Shown: positions 1 to 7,634, counted from the stretch's first letter. The stretch: 42,388 bases of DNA from Yinghuangia soli (GCF_021502675.1 NZ_JAKFHA010000002.1:1-42388), one strand, 5' to 3'. A program made the numbers and translations. The notes: generated by a model from the letters alone, not told the origin.

Positions 1-28
1 CCCCCCCCGGGGGGGGGGCCCCCCGGCC
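1..28. other. G/C homopolymer contig end (probable artefact)
   Basis: Alternating pure C and pure G runs of 6 to 10 bases. No coding or structural signal is visible, and a similar stretch closes the other end of the window. This looks like low-quality sequence at a contig edge rather than biology. Confidence 0.7.
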
Positions 29-67
29 CTCTTCGTTGCGCACGGCCTGCCGCGCGGCGGCCAGGGG

Positions 68-805
68 TCAGTGCTTCTGCTGGTTGCGGTGCTTGCCCTT
101 GCCGGCCGCCAGGGCGTCGTCCTCGGCGTCCTGGGCCACCTGGCCGGGGTCGGTGACCGGGGTGACGGCGGGCTCGCCGCGGTAGGCGTCCGCGCTCATC
201 CCGGCGCTCGGCGGCATCGCGGTGCCCTCGTCGGACTTCCACTCCGCGGCGTCCGCCTTGCGCTGCCACCAGACCCAGCCGGCCACCGCGCCGATGGCCA
301 GCGCCAGGATCAGCACCAGGACGTTCTTGCGGGCCTTGTGCTGCTTCTTCTTGACGATCTTCGCCATCTCGGCGGACGTCACATCGCCGCGCAGCGCCAT
401 GACGGCCGCCTCGGCGCGCGAGCGGGCCTCGGCCACGACCGGCTCGCCGGCCTCCTTGGCGGCCAGGGCGGCGTGGTTGACGCGCGGCATCACGTCGTCC
501 TGCATGCGCTGCTTCGCCGAGTCCATGGCCTGGTGGGCGCGCGGGCCCACGGCGGGTGCCACGGTGTCCCGGCCGAACGCGGCCAGCTTCAGCCGGGCGG
601 CCTCCAGCGCGGGCATGACGCGGTTGCGCGTGGTGTCCGCGGCCTGCACCCGCACCACGGCCAGGCGGTGTTCCAGGCGCGGTGCCGCCCAGTCCCGGGC
701 GTCCGCGGCGTAATGCACCGCGGCATCCCGTGCGTGCGCGGCGCGTGGTGCGATCCAGACCACGGTCCGGCCACCAGCATCGCGTGCCTGCTCCAAGCGG
801 GTCAC
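68..805 (-). CDS. DUF5324 family membrane protein
   Basis: A 245-residue protein from a GTG start, preceded by a strong GAGGAGG ribosome site. The first 150 residues are charged and Ala-rich, with repeated Arg-Ala and Glu-Ala stretches that should be largely helical or coiled coil. A single membrane segment follows at about residues 160-177 (VLVLILALAIGAVAGWVWW) behind a Lys-rich stop-transfer patch. The short acidic tail ends in Lys, His and Gln. I recognise the family as DUF5324, an actinobacterial protein of unknown function that is usually next to the cyclophilin gene found here. It is transcribed divergently from that gene. The membrane role is inferred from topology only; no catalytic motif is visible. 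Confidence 0.85.
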   Translation of the reverse strand: MTRLEQARDAGGRTVVWIAPRAAHARDAAVHYAADARDWAAPRLEHRLAVVRVQAADTTRNRVMPALEAARLKLAAFGRDTVAPAVGPRAHQAMDSAKQRMQDDVMPRVNHAALAAKEAGEPVVAEARSRAEAAVMALRGDVTSAEMAKIVKKKQHKARKNVLVLILALAIGAVAGWVWWQRKADAAEWKSDEGTAMPPSAGMSADAYRGEPAVTPVTDPGQVAQDAEDDALAAGKGKHRNQQKH

Positions 806-1053
806 GACAGCCTCCTCCTCGGCGGGTTACATCCGCTATGTGTTCCCGAGGCGGCGTGGATCATGCCTGGATTGTCATCTCATATCCTCTTGGTCCATTC
901 CTGGGGGCGTCGGCCCGGGACCGAGGCGGAGGACATGGCCGTTGCTGCCGCGGGCATTTGGGCGGCGGGCCCGCGGCCATGCGAGGATTCCGGGGACCTC
1001 GTCACACACGAGACAGTCCGAACGACCGTCATGACCGCAGGGAAGGTTCATCC

Positions 1054-1578
1054 GTGGCCGAGAAGCTGTACGCCACCCTCAAGACCAACCACGGGGACAT
1101 CGTGGTCGAGCTGTTCCCGAACCACGCCCCCAAGACGGTGGCGAGCTTCGTGGGGCTGTCCGACGGCACCCGTGAGTGGATCGACCCGGCGACCGGCGAG
1201 CCCGGCCAGGGACCGCTGTACAACGGCGTCGTCTTCCACCGGGTGATCAGCGGCTTCATGATCCAGGGCGGCGACCCGACCGGCACCGGCCGCGGCGGCC
1301 CGGGCTACAAGTTCGCCGACGAGTTCCACCCGGACCTGGCGTTCAACAAGCCCTTCCTGCTGGCGATGGCCAACTCGGGCCCCGGCACCAACGGCTCGCA
1401 GTTCTTCATCACGGTCGGCGAGACGCCGCACCTGAACCGCCGGCACACCATCTTCGGCGAGGTCGCCGACGAGGCGAGCCGCCAGGTCGTGAAGGCCATC
1501 GCGGCGACCGAGACGGGTCCCCTGAACCGCCCGGTGAACGACGTGGTCATCGACGAGATCGCCATCGAGAAGCGCTGA
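1054..1578 (+). CDS. Peptidyl-prolyl cis-trans isomerase (cyclophilin type)
   Basis: A 174-residue single-domain cyclophilin that should catalyse cis-trans isomerisation of Xaa-Pro bonds in the cytoplasm. No signal peptide is present. Family motifs appear in order: FHRVISGFMIQGGDPTGTG (catalytic Arg and the Phe-x-x-Gln-Gly-Gly core), a SQFFIT segment, and LNRRHTIFGEV near the C terminus. I chose the GTG at 1054 because GGAAGG lies 7 bases upstream and the protein then begins just before the first beta strand. The open frame continues upstream to 682, but that part does not resemble the family. It sits 7 bases before the rhomboid gene and is likely co-transcribed with it. In actinobacteria this gene usually belongs to the crgA-pknB neighbourhood. 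Confidence 0.95.
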   Translation: MAEKLYATLKTNHGDIVVELFPNHAPKTVASFVGLSDGTREWIDPATGEPGQGPLYNGVVFHRVISGFMIQGGDPTGTGRGGPGYKFADEFHPDLAFNKPFLLAMANSGPGTNGSQFFITVGETPHLNRRHTIFGEVADEASRQVVKAIAATETGPLNRPVNDVVIDEIAIEKR

Positions 1579-1585
1579 CGCCGCG

Positions 1586-2491
1586 TTGAACTCCATCCAC
1601 GGCGACGGACCGGCCGGATCCCCGCAGGGGCCGGCCGGTCCTCCGGTGTGCTACCGGCACCCGGGTCGCGAGACGCACATCCGCTGCACCCGGTGCGAAC
1701 GCCCGGTGTGCACGGACTGCATGGTGAGCGCGTCGGTCGGCTTCCAGTGCCCGGACTGCGTCCAGGCCGGCGGCCGCACGGTGCGCGAGGCGCGCACCAT
1801 AGCGGGCGCCCGGGTGCGCAACACCGACGGCAGCGCCGGCGCCACGGGCGCGGTCGTCACCAAGACGCTGATCGGCCTCAATCTGGCCGTGTGGATCCTC
1901 GTGCTGGTGGTCGGCGACAAGGTCGTGGACCGCTTCATACTGCTCGGCCGCGCGGTGGTCGGCGGGCAGTGGGCCGGCATCGCGGAAGGCGAGTGGTACC
2001 GGCTGTTCACCGCGGCGTTCCTGCACCAGGAGCCGTGGCACATCCTCTTCAACATGTTCGGGCTGTGGATGCTCGGCCCGCCGCTCGAGGCGATGCTGGG
2101 CCGGGTCCGCTTCCTGACCGTCTACCTGGTCTCCGCCCTCGGCGGCAGCGCGCTGTCGTACCTGATCGCGGCGCAGAACCAGGGTTCGCTGGGCGCGTCC
2201 GGCGCGGTCTTCGGGCTGTTCGGCGCGGCGCTCGTGGTGGGCCGGCGGATGAACGCGGACCTGCGGCCGCTGATCGCGCTGCTGGTGATCAACCTGGTGA
2301 TCACGTTCCTGAACGTGAGCCGGATCGACTGGCGCGCACATGTCGGCGGCCTGGTGGTCGGCGCCCTGGCCGCGGCGTGCATGGTGCACGCTCCCAAGAA
2401 CCACCGGGTGGCGTTCCAGGTGCTCTCGATCGCGGGCATCGTCGCGGTGCTCGTGGGGATCGTGCTGTTCCGGACGTCCCAGCTCAGCTGA
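1586..2491 (+). CDS. Rhomboid family intramembrane serine protease with N-terminal zinc-binding motif
   Basis: A 301-residue protein from a TTG start, 7 bases after the cyclophilin stop. Residues 22-58 hold a B-box-like set of Cys and His residues (C22, H25, C34, C37, C42, C45, C55, C58) that probably binds zinc in the cytoplasm. The rhomboid domain follows from about residue 93, with roughly six hydrophobic segments. The HILFNMFGLW motif supplies the conserved His-Asn region. The nucleophile Ser205 lies in GASGAVFG and the partner His252 in RAHVGGLVVG, so the dyad is complete and the enzyme should be active. It would cleave membrane proteins within the bilayer; the substrate is unknown. The start is uncertain by a few codons because no strong ribosome site is visible, and coupling to the upstream gene is plausible. 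Confidence 0.93.
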   Translation: MNSIHGDGPAGSPQGPAGPPVCYRHPGRETHIRCTRCERPVCTDCMVSASVGFQCPDCVQAGGRTVREARTIAGARVRNTDGSAGATGAVVTKTLIGLNLAVWILVLVVGDKVVDRFILLGRAVVGGQWAGIAEGEWYRLFTAAFLHQEPWHILFNMFGLWMLGPPLEAMLGRVRFLTVYLVSALGGSALSYLIAAQNQGSLGASGAVFGLFGAALVVGRRMNADLRPLIALLVINLVITFLNVSRIDWRAHVGGLVVGALAAACMVHAPKNHRVAFQVLSIAGIVAVLVGIVLFRTSQLS

Positions 2492-2544
2492 TCGGTTACA
2501 CTGAGGATATGCGGATTGACCCAGCGTGATGAATTGCTGGTGAG

Positions 2545-2561
2545 GGGCGTTTCGAACGCCC
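2545..2561 (+). terminator. Possible terminator hairpin after rhomboid gene
   Basis: A perfect 7-bp inverted repeat (GGGCGTT / AACGCCC) with a 3-base loop, 54 bases after the rhomboid stop. There is no T tract, so its role as a terminator is only suggested by position. Confidence 0.3.
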
Positions 2562-2586
2562 GCGTCGGGGGCCTGGCGCGCTAGAG

Positions 2587-2638
2587 TTATCCACAGGCTT
2601 TGCCTCGTTATCCCCATTGTGGATAACTCTGTGGATGC
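2587..2638. promoter_or_regulatory. Cluster of DnaA-box-like sites
   Basis: Four 9-mers related to the DnaA box lie within 52 bases: TTATCCACA at 2587-2595 (perfect consensus), TTATCCCCA at 2608-2616, TGTGGATAA at 2618-2626 (perfect, reverse strand) and TGTGGATGC at 2630-2638 (reverse strand, near match). The first and third form a perfect 12-bp inverted repeat, 2584-2595 with 2618-2629. The stretch is A/T-rich for this genome and non-coding, between the convergent rhomboid and crgA genes. DnaA-box clusters outside oriC are known in Streptomyces. I recall one in the cosmid-H69 region of S. coelicolor, which carries this same gene neighbourhood. Function as a DnaA-binding or titration site is inferred. 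Confidence 0.75.
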
Positions 2639-2741
2639 CGCCGTGGAAAACGCGCGCAGGCGCCCCGCCGACCGGGTCGGATCCCTGCTCCCGCAAGGGG
2701 AGAAGCACTACTGGTGCCGCCGTGCGTCTAGAGCTGCAGCA

Positions 2742-2993
2742 CTACTTCCACTGCGTGGAGACACCGAAGCCGGCGGCGATGAAGCCGAAGCCGACCACGA
2801 TGTTCCAGTTGCCCATCGACTCGACGGGGAAGTCGCCGTTGGTCACGTAGTAGACGACGATCCACAGCAGGCCGATCAGGAACAGCGCCAGCATGAACGG
2901 CGCGATCCAGCGGCGCGTGTCCAGCTTTATCGCCGTCTTCTTGTCCGGCGGCGGCGTGAAGTCGGACTTCTTGCGAATCCGGGACTTCGGCAC
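2742..2993 (-). CDS. crgA: Cell division inhibitor CrgA
   Basis: An 83-residue membrane protein that in Streptomyces and mycobacteria takes part in septum formation, acting on FtsZ rings in the former and binding divisome proteins in the latter. It starts [16 protein letters not shown], a basic and proline-rich cytoplasmic tail typical of the family. Two membrane segments follow: about residues 31-49 ([19 protein letters not shown]) and 62-79 ([17 protein letters not shown]). I chose the GTG at 2993 because AGGAGAG lies just upstream and the length matches the family; the longer open frame to 3245 does not fit. It is divergent from the DUF881 gene across an intergenic region with an inverted GACAC pair. 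Confidence 0.95.
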   Translation of the reverse strand: MPKSRIRKKSDFTPPPDKKTAIKLDTRRWIAPFMLALFLIGLLWIVVYYVTNGDFPVESMGNWNIVVGFGFIAAGFGVSTQWK

Positions 2994-3077
2994 GAGAGTC
3001 TCTCCTGTCGATGCTGCCCTGGGCCTACTGCTTCCGGCGCCGAGCACCGGGCTTCGGCGCCCCTGCCGTCGGCGGGG

Positions 3078-3119
3078 AGTGTAGGGACGCGACACGACCT
3101 GCGACGTGTCGGTTAGCGT
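3078..3119. promoter_or_regulatory. Divergent crgA / DUF881 promoter region with inverted GACAC pair
   Basis: A 7-bp inverted repeat, CGACACG (3090-3096) and CGTGTCG (3105-3111), separated by 8 bases, lies between the two divergent genes. A TACACT hexamer on the minus strand (3078-3083) could be the crgA -10, and TAGCGT (3114-3119) the -10 for the DUF881 gene. The repeat would then overlap both -35 regions. GACAC is the core recognised by the sporulation regulator WhiA in Streptomyces. Assignment to WhiA here is inference. Confidence 0.45.
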
Positions 3120-3154
3120 AGTCGCTGTCAGGTCCGGATGGAGGGTACGACAAC

Positions 3155-3943
3155 GTGCGTTTGCCCGGTGTGCGCTTGCCTGGTTCCCCGGAGGGAGCTG
3201 CCGGCCGATCCGGATCGGCCTGGCGAGCGATCGTACCCCGCTCACTGGCTCTTGTGGTCTTCGGTCTTGCCGGTCTCCTCTTCTGGATCAGCGCCAATAC
3301 CTCGCACGGCACCAACCTGCGCAACGACAGCCAGTCGATGGAGTACCGGGACCTGGTCCGCAAGCAGGGCCAGCACAACGCCGAGGTCGACCGCGAGGTC
3401 ATCGAACTGGGCGACGAGGTCGACGCGCTGCGCCGCGCGCAGGTGGACGACCCGGCCGCGCAGGCCCGCATCGACGCGCTCAACGGCCCGGCCGGGCTGG
3501 CCCCGCTGAGCGGCGCCGGGCTGACCGTCACGCTCACCGACGCCCCGCCGGACGCCACCGCGCGCATCCCCGGCATCCGCGAACCCACCGCCGACGACCT
3601 GGTGGTGCACCAGCAGGACATCCAGGGCGTGGTCAACGCCCTGTGGGCGGGCGGCGCGCAGGGCATCCAGATCATGGACCAGCGGCTGGTGGCCACCAGC
3701 GCGGTGCGCTGTGTCGGCAACACCCTGATCCTGCACGGCCGGGTGTACTCGCCGCCGTACGTCATCACCGCGGTCGGCAATGTGGACAACCTGCGCCGGG
3801 CCCTGGACGACAGCGACGCGGTCTACAACTACACGACGTACGTCGACGCCTACGGGCTCGGCTACAAGGTGGAGGACCGCAAGCAGGTGAATCTCCCCGG
3901 GTACACGGGCCCTCTCGATCTGCAGTATGCGAAAGTCTCCTGA
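3155..3943 (+). CDS. DUF881 family membrane-anchored extracytoplasmic protein
   Basis: A 262-residue protein from a GTG start, with GGAGGGT about 9 bases upstream. A basic N-terminal tail precedes one membrane segment at about residues 31-46 ([16 protein letters not shown]). A coiled-coil-like stretch follows (about residues 55-95, [21 protein letters not shown] region), then an alpha/beta domain containing [20 protein letters not shown] and [21 protein letters not shown], both characteristic of DUF881. This topology places the domain outside the cell. The family is widespread in Gram-positive bacteria beside division or sporulation genes (YlxW/YlxX-like in Bacillus), but its function is not known. 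Here it lies between crgA and the sortase genes, which suggests an envelope role. Confidence 0.9.
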   Translation: MRLPGVRLPGSPEGAAGRSGSAWRAIVPRSLALVVFGLAGLLFWISANTSHGTNLRNDSQSMEYRDLVRKQGQHNAEVDREVIELGDEVDALRRAQVDDPAAQARIDALNGPAGLAPLSGAGLTVTLTDAPPDATARIPGIREPTADDLVVHQQDIQGVVNALWAGGAQGIQIMDQRLVATSAVRCVGNTLILHGRVYSPPYVITAVGNVDNLRRALDDSDAVYNYTTYVDAYGLGYKVEDRKQVNLPGYTGPLDLQYAKVS

Positions 3944-4025
3944 GCCGCCCACCGACCGCCGCCGCCTGCTGCCGAGCGACCGGCCACGAACGCAAGACAG
4001 TGAATAAGAGGGGAGCCGGGAGACC

Positions 4026-4748
4026 GTGCGCACCGCGATCCGCGGACTTGGTGAGGCGTTCATCACGCTCGGCGTGCTGATCCTGCTCTTCGTGGTCTAC
4101 CAGCTCTACTGGACCGGCGTGCTGGCCCGCGAGGCCCGGGCCGGCGAGCTGGACGAGCTCGACAAGAAGATGAAGCAGAACCTCGCCGCCCCGGCCCAGC
4201 CGGGTGCGCCGGTGGCACCGCAGGTCCCCGGCCCGCCGCCGGAGTACAAGGACGGCAAGAGCTTCGCGGTCATGTACATCCCGCGCTTCGGCTCGGGCTG
4301 GAAGTGGACCGTGCTGGCGGGCACCGCGACGGACACCCTCAAGAAGGGCCTGGGCTGGTACGACACGTCCGCCAAGGCCGGCCAGGAGGGCAACTTCGCG
4401 GTGGCCGGGCACCGCAAGACCTACGGCGACCCGATGCTGCACTTCCCGAGCCTGCGGGTGGGCGACAAAGTGGTCATCAACGACACGGTCAACTGGTACG
4501 TGTATACGCTCGACAAGCCCCTCGTGAACGGTGCCGCCGACAAGGCGGTATACAAGACGCTCCCGGAAGATGTCGGGGTCGTCGCACCGGTCCCGGCCAA
4601 GGCGTACGACAAGCCCGGCAAGTACCTGACTCTCACCACCTGCGACCCCGAGTACGGCAGTTCGCACCGACTGATCGCCTGGGGTCACCTCGAATCGGTC
4701 CAGCCGTTGTCCGCCGGCGAGCCCGCGGCGCTGAAGGGAGCCTCCTGA
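4026..4748 (+). CDS. Class E sortase (first of three)
   Basis: A 240-residue membrane-bound transpeptidase that should cleave a C-terminal sorting signal and attach the protein to the peptidoglycan precursor. One N-terminal membrane anchor spans about residues 10-28. An Ala/Pro-rich linker precedes the sortase domain from about residue 79 (FAVMYIPRFGSGW). The catalytic triad can be read as His129 in VAGHRKTYG, Cys206 in LTLTTCDPE and Arg215 in SSHRLIAWG. The start is a GTG with GGGAGCCGGGAG just upstream. Its stop overlaps the ATG of the next small gene. Class E sortases of Streptomyces (SrtE1, SrtE2) anchor long chaplins with LAxTG signals. I cannot tell which of the three paralogues here corresponds to which. 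Confidence 0.92.
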   Translation: MRTAIRGLGEAFITLGVLILLFVVYQLYWTGVLAREARAGELDELDKKMKQNLAAPAQPGAPVAPQVPGPPPEYKDGKSFAVMYIPRFGSGWKWTVLAGTATDTLKKGLGWYDTSAKAGQEGNFAVAGHRKTYGDPMLHFPSLRVGDKVVINDTVNWYVYTLDKPLVNGAADKAVYKTLPEDVGVVAPVPAKAYDKPGKYLTLTTCDPEYGSSHRLIAWGHLESVQPLSAGEPAALKGAS

Positions 4749-4948
4749 TGTACGCCTTTATCTGGCGCCATCTGCCGGGCAACGTGTGGGTACGCATCGC
4801 CATTTCGCTCGTGCTCGTGCTGGCGATCGTCTACGCGCTGTTCAACTGGATCTTCCCGTGGGCCGAGCCGATGCTGCCGTTCGGCGACGTGACCGTCGAC
4901 CAGGGCAACGTCCAGGACGTCCAGCCCAGCGGAGGACTGCCCGGATGA
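4748..4948 (+). CDS. Small single-pass membrane protein, 66 residues
   Basis: The ATG overlaps the sortase stop by one base (TGATG), and the stop overlaps the pabA start, so all three are translationally coupled. An AGGGAG ribosome site lies within the end of the sortase gene. The protein has one hydrophobic segment at about residues 12-33 (VWVRIAISLVLVLAIVYALFNW), followed by an acidic, Gly/Gln-containing tail of some 30 residues that is probably outside the cell. I recall similar short proteins at this place in other Streptomyces-like genomes. No function is known. A sortase accessory role is only a guess from position. Confidence 0.8.
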   Translation: MYAFIWRHLPGNVWVRIAISLVLVLAIVYALFNWIFPWAEPMLPFGDVTVDQGNVQDVQPSGGLPG

Positions 4949-5583
4949 CCGCCCGGATCCTTGTCGTGGACAACTACGACAGCTTCGTCTTCAACCTCGT
5001 CCAGTACCTCTACCAGCTCGGTGCGACGTGCGATGTGCGGCGCAACGACGCGGTGACGGTGGAGGACGCGCTCGGCTACGACGGCGTGCTGCTGTCGCCC
5101 GGACCCGGCACTCCGGAAGAAGCCGGGGTGTGCGTGGACATGGTGCGGCACGGGGCCGGCCGGGTGCCGGTATTCGGCGTGTGTCTGGGGATGCAGTCAA
5201 TTGCCGTCGCCTACGGCGCTACGGTTGGCCGGGCACCGGAACTTCTGCACGGCAAGACGAGTTTGGTCGAGCACAAGGGTGGCGGCGTCTTCTCCGGACT
5301 CCCGTCGCCCTTCACCGCGACGCGCTACCACTCGCTCGCGGTTGACCCGGATACGGTGCCGGCCGAATTGGAGGTGACCGGATGGACGGAGAGCGGCGTG
5401 ATCATGGGGATGCGCCACCGCGACCTTCCGGTCGAAGGCGTGCAGTTCCACCCGGAGTCGGTGCTGACCCAGGACGGCCATCTGATGCTGGCGAACTGGC
5501 TGGGGACCTGCGGGTTCCCGGAGGCCGCCGGGCGCGCCGCCGGGCTGGCGCCGGTGGTGGGCCGGTCGGGGATGGGGGCATAG
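4945..5583 (+). CDS. pabA: Aminodeoxychorismate/anthranilate synthase component II (class I glutamine amidotransferase)
   Basis: A 212-residue glutaminase subunit that releases ammonia from glutamine for a chorismate-using partner, giving either 4-amino-4-deoxychorismate (folate) or anthranilate (tryptophan). The N terminus reads ILVVDNYDSFVFNLVQYL, typical of PabA/TrpG. The triad is Cys80 in FGVCLGMQS, with His169 and Glu171 in VQFHPES. The oxyanion loop SPGPGTP is at 51-57. The ATG overlaps the stop of the preceding small gene (ATGA). No synthase component I gene is in the window, so PabA and TrpG cannot be separated by context. I use pabA because the copy at this locus is usually annotated so. 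Its place among sortase genes is typical of the neighbourhood and has no clear metabolic reason. Confidence 0.93.
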   Translation: MTARILVVDNYDSFVFNLVQYLYQLGATCDVRRNDAVTVEDALGYDGVLLSPGPGTPEEAGVCVDMVRHGAGRVPVFGVCLGMQSIAVAYGATVGRAPELLHGKTSLVEHKGGGVFSGLPSPFTATRYHSLAVDPDTVPAELEVTGWTESGVIMGMRHRDLPVEGVQFHPESVLTQDGHLMLANWLGTCGFPEAAGRAAGLAPVVGRSGMGA

Positions 5584-5636
5584 CCGGCCCGGCTCGGATA
5601 GCCGGCGGTCCGGAGTCCGAGCAGGCCCGCGAGGAC

Positions 5637-6677
5637 GTGTTCGATCCCGGCTTCGGGGACCGGACCGCGGAGTTGGTGGTGCCGTCCCGGGCCGACCTGG
5701 ACCGCAGGGCGGCCCGGCGGGCCGCTCGGGAAGCCGCTCCGGCCGCCCTCGCCCTGCCCGCCGGGGGCTCTTCGGGCCCCTCGGGCGCTTCGGACGGCGA
5801 CGCGGACCCGCCCGCACCCGGCGGCCGCGCGGCCCGCCGCAAGGCCCTTCAGGAGCAGCAGAAGTCCGCTCGGCGGCGCGGTGCAAAGCCCGGTGCCAAG
5901 CCTGGCGCCGCAGTGCCCGAGGGAGCGGGCCGCGCGGCCCGCCGCAAGGCCGCCAAGCCGTCGACGCGCTCCCGGGTGCTCACCGCGGTCGCCACCGGCG
6001 TCGGCGAAGTCGCCATGACGCTGGGCCTGGTGCTGGTCCTGTTCGTCGTCTACACGCAGTGGTGGACGAACGTGGTCGGGGACCGCAATGCCGCCCGCGA
6101 GACCAAGCAGCTCCAGGAGCAGTGGGACAAGGGCCAGACGGGCGAGGCGCCGCTGCCCGCGCCCGACCCGCGCCAGCCGGACGGCTTCGCGCCGGGCATC
6201 GGGTTCGCGGTGCTCTACATACCCAAGCTGAGCGTGAAGGTCCCGGTCGCCCAGGGCACCGACAAGTACAAGGTCCTCGACAAGGGCCTGGCCGGCCACT
6301 ACACCGACCCGAAGACCGCGATGCCGTGGGACAAGCAGGGCAACTTCGCGGTGGCCGGGCACCGCAACACCCACGGCGAGCCGTTCCGCTACATCAACAA
6401 GCTGGGCAAGGGCGACTCGATCGTCGTCGAGACCGCGACCATGTACTACACGTACGCGGTCACCTCCCAGCTCCCGGAGACCTCGCCGAAGAACATCGGG
6501 GTGATCGACCCGATCCCCAAGCAGAGCGGTTTCAAGAAGCCCGGCCGCTACATCACGCTCACCACCTGCACCCCGGACGGCGCCTCGACCTACCGGCTGA
6601 TCGTGTGGGGCGAACTGGTCGAGGAGCGGCAGCGCAAGGACGGCAAGCCGGATGCATTGGTCGCTCCGGGGTCCTGA
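5637..6677 (+). CDS. Class E sortase (second of three), long N-terminal region
   Basis: About 346 residues if the GTG at 5637 is used. The frame is open further upstream into pabA, and GTG codons at 5676 and 5679 are alternatives, so the start is uncertain. The N-terminal 125 or so residues are a charged, Ala/Arg-rich cytoplasmic region carrying the repeat GRAARRKA twice. A membrane anchor follows (VAMTLGLVLVLFVVYTQWW), and then the sortase domain from GFAVLYIPKLS. The catalytic residues are the His in VAGHRNTHG, the Cys in ITLTTCTPDG and the Arg in STYRLIVWG. All are intact, so the enzyme should be active at the outer membrane face. The next sortase starts 15 bases downstream, and both are probably on one transcript with pabA. 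Confidence 0.88.
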   Translation: MFDPGFGDRTAELVVPSRADLDRRAARRAAREAAPAALALPAGGSSGPSGASDGDADPPAPGGRAARRKALQEQQKSARRRGAKPGAKPGAAVPEGAGRAARRKAAKPSTRSRVLTAVATGVGEVAMTLGLVLVLFVVYTQWWTNVVGDRNAARETKQLQEQWDKGQTGEAPLPAPDPRQPDGFAPGIGFAVLYIPKLSVKVPVAQGTDKYKVLDKGLAGHYTDPKTAMPWDKQGNFAVAGHRNTHGEPFRYINKLGKGDSIVVETATMYYTYAVTSQLPETSPKNIGVIDPIPKQSGFKKPGRYITLTTCTPDGASTYRLIVWGELVEERQRKDGKPDALVAPGS

Positions 6678-6692
6678 CCCAGGAGCTTGCTT

Positions 6693-7478
6693 GTGCCAAG
6701 CTGTCGACCCATGGGCGTCGTGCGCAAGGTCATCCGCGGCACTGCGGAGATCGTCTTCACCATAGGCCTGGTCGGACTGCTGCTGTGCGTCCACCAGTTG
6801 TGGTGGACCAACATCGAGGGCCGCGCCGCGGCGCAGGAGAGCCTCGAGGAGCTGTACGAGTCCTGGGAGCAGGAGCCGACCGCCGACGAACCGGCTCCGG
6901 AGGCCTCGCCGATCGCCGGCATCCCGGAGGACGAAGGACCCCAGGACGTCGGCACCGACGGGCAGAAGGACGGCACCGCGGCCGCGCCCGGCGGGGCGAT
7001 CCGCGGCGAGGCGTTCGCGGCGCTGTACATCCCGCGGCTCGGCAGCGGCTACAAGAAGCCGATCGTCGAGGGCACCAGCGCGCAGTCGCTCCGCAAGGGG
7101 GTCGGGCACTACACGTACGCCCCGTACACCGCGCCCGGCCAGGTCGGGAACTTCGGTATCGCGGCGCACCGCAACGGCAACGGCGAGCCCTTCCGGCACC
7201 TGAACAAGCTGGTGGCAGGCGACTTCGTGGTGGTCCAGACGAAGACCGAGTGGTACACGTACCAGATCGTGCGCGGGCCCTTCATCACGAAGCCGGACAA
7301 CGGCGAGGTGCTGGCCTCCAACCCGCCCATGCTGGGACTGCCGGGCGGCCAGCGGCTCATCACGCTGACCACGTGCGATCCGGAGTTCACCTCGAAGAAC
7401 CGGATGATCTACTGGGGCACTCTGGTGGCCACCGACGTGAGCCGGCCCGGGTTCGTGCCCGCGGCGCTGAAGAAGTAG
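6693..7478 (+). CDS. Class E sortase (third of three)
   Basis: A 261-residue class E sortase. I chose the GTG at 6693 because AGGAG ends 7 bases upstream; TTG 6687 and ATG 6711 are less well placed. The membrane segment is at about residues 18-38 (AEIVFTIGLVGLLLCVHQLWW). A long acidic linker (about 45-105, rich in Glu, Asp and Pro) separates it from the catalytic domain, so the domain may sit further from the membrane than in the first paralogue. The triad is His159 in IAAHRNGNG, Cys228 in ITLTTCDPE and Arg237 in SKNRMIYWG. It is the last gene of the cluster and is followed by a long bidirectional hairpin. Streptomyces genomes I know carry two class E sortases at this locus, so a third suggests a local duplication. 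Confidence 0.92.
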   Translation: MPSCRPMGVVRKVIRGTAEIVFTIGLVGLLLCVHQLWWTNIEGRAAAQESLEELYESWEQEPTADEPAPEASPIAGIPEDEGPQDVGTDGQKDGTAAAPGGAIRGEAFAALYIPRLGSGYKKPIVEGTSAQSLRKGVGHYTYAPYTAPGQVGNFGIAAHRNGNGEPFRHLNKLVAGDFVVVQTKTEWYTYQIVRGPFITKPDNGEVLASNPPMLGLPGGQRLITLTTCDPEFTSKNRMIYWGTLVATDVSRPGFVPAALKK

Positions 7479-7540
7479 CCGGACGTACCAAGAGGCTGCC
7501 GGACGTTCGAAGAAGCAGCCCGGGCGCACCGGAAAGACCG

Positions 7541-7577
7541 AGGGCCTGGCCCGGATCAGTGATCCGGGCCAGGCCCT
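7541..7577. terminator. Bidirectional terminator between sortase 3 and pknB
   Basis: A perfect 17-bp inverted repeat, 7541-7557 with 7561-7577, has a 3-base loop and a very GC-rich stem. It lies between the convergent sortase 3 and pknB genes and can serve both. There is no long T tract, which is common for Streptomyces-type terminators. Confidence 0.85.
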
Positions 7578-7634
7578 AGAACGTTGCGCGTGCGCCCTGC
7601 GGGCGACCGGGCCGGCCCGGGGCCGGCCGCGGCG

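Noticed and set aside
2496-2529. Leaderless six-codon ORF after a TACACT hexamer downstream of the rhomboid gene
   Set aside because: ATG at 2509 gives only MRIDPA before a stop. A peptide this short cannot be separated from chance without expression data.
5382-5636. N-terminal extension of sortase 2 into pabA
   Set aside because: It overlaps about 200 bases of pabA in another frame and reads as Arg/Gly/Pro low complexity. A start after the pabA stop is more likely.
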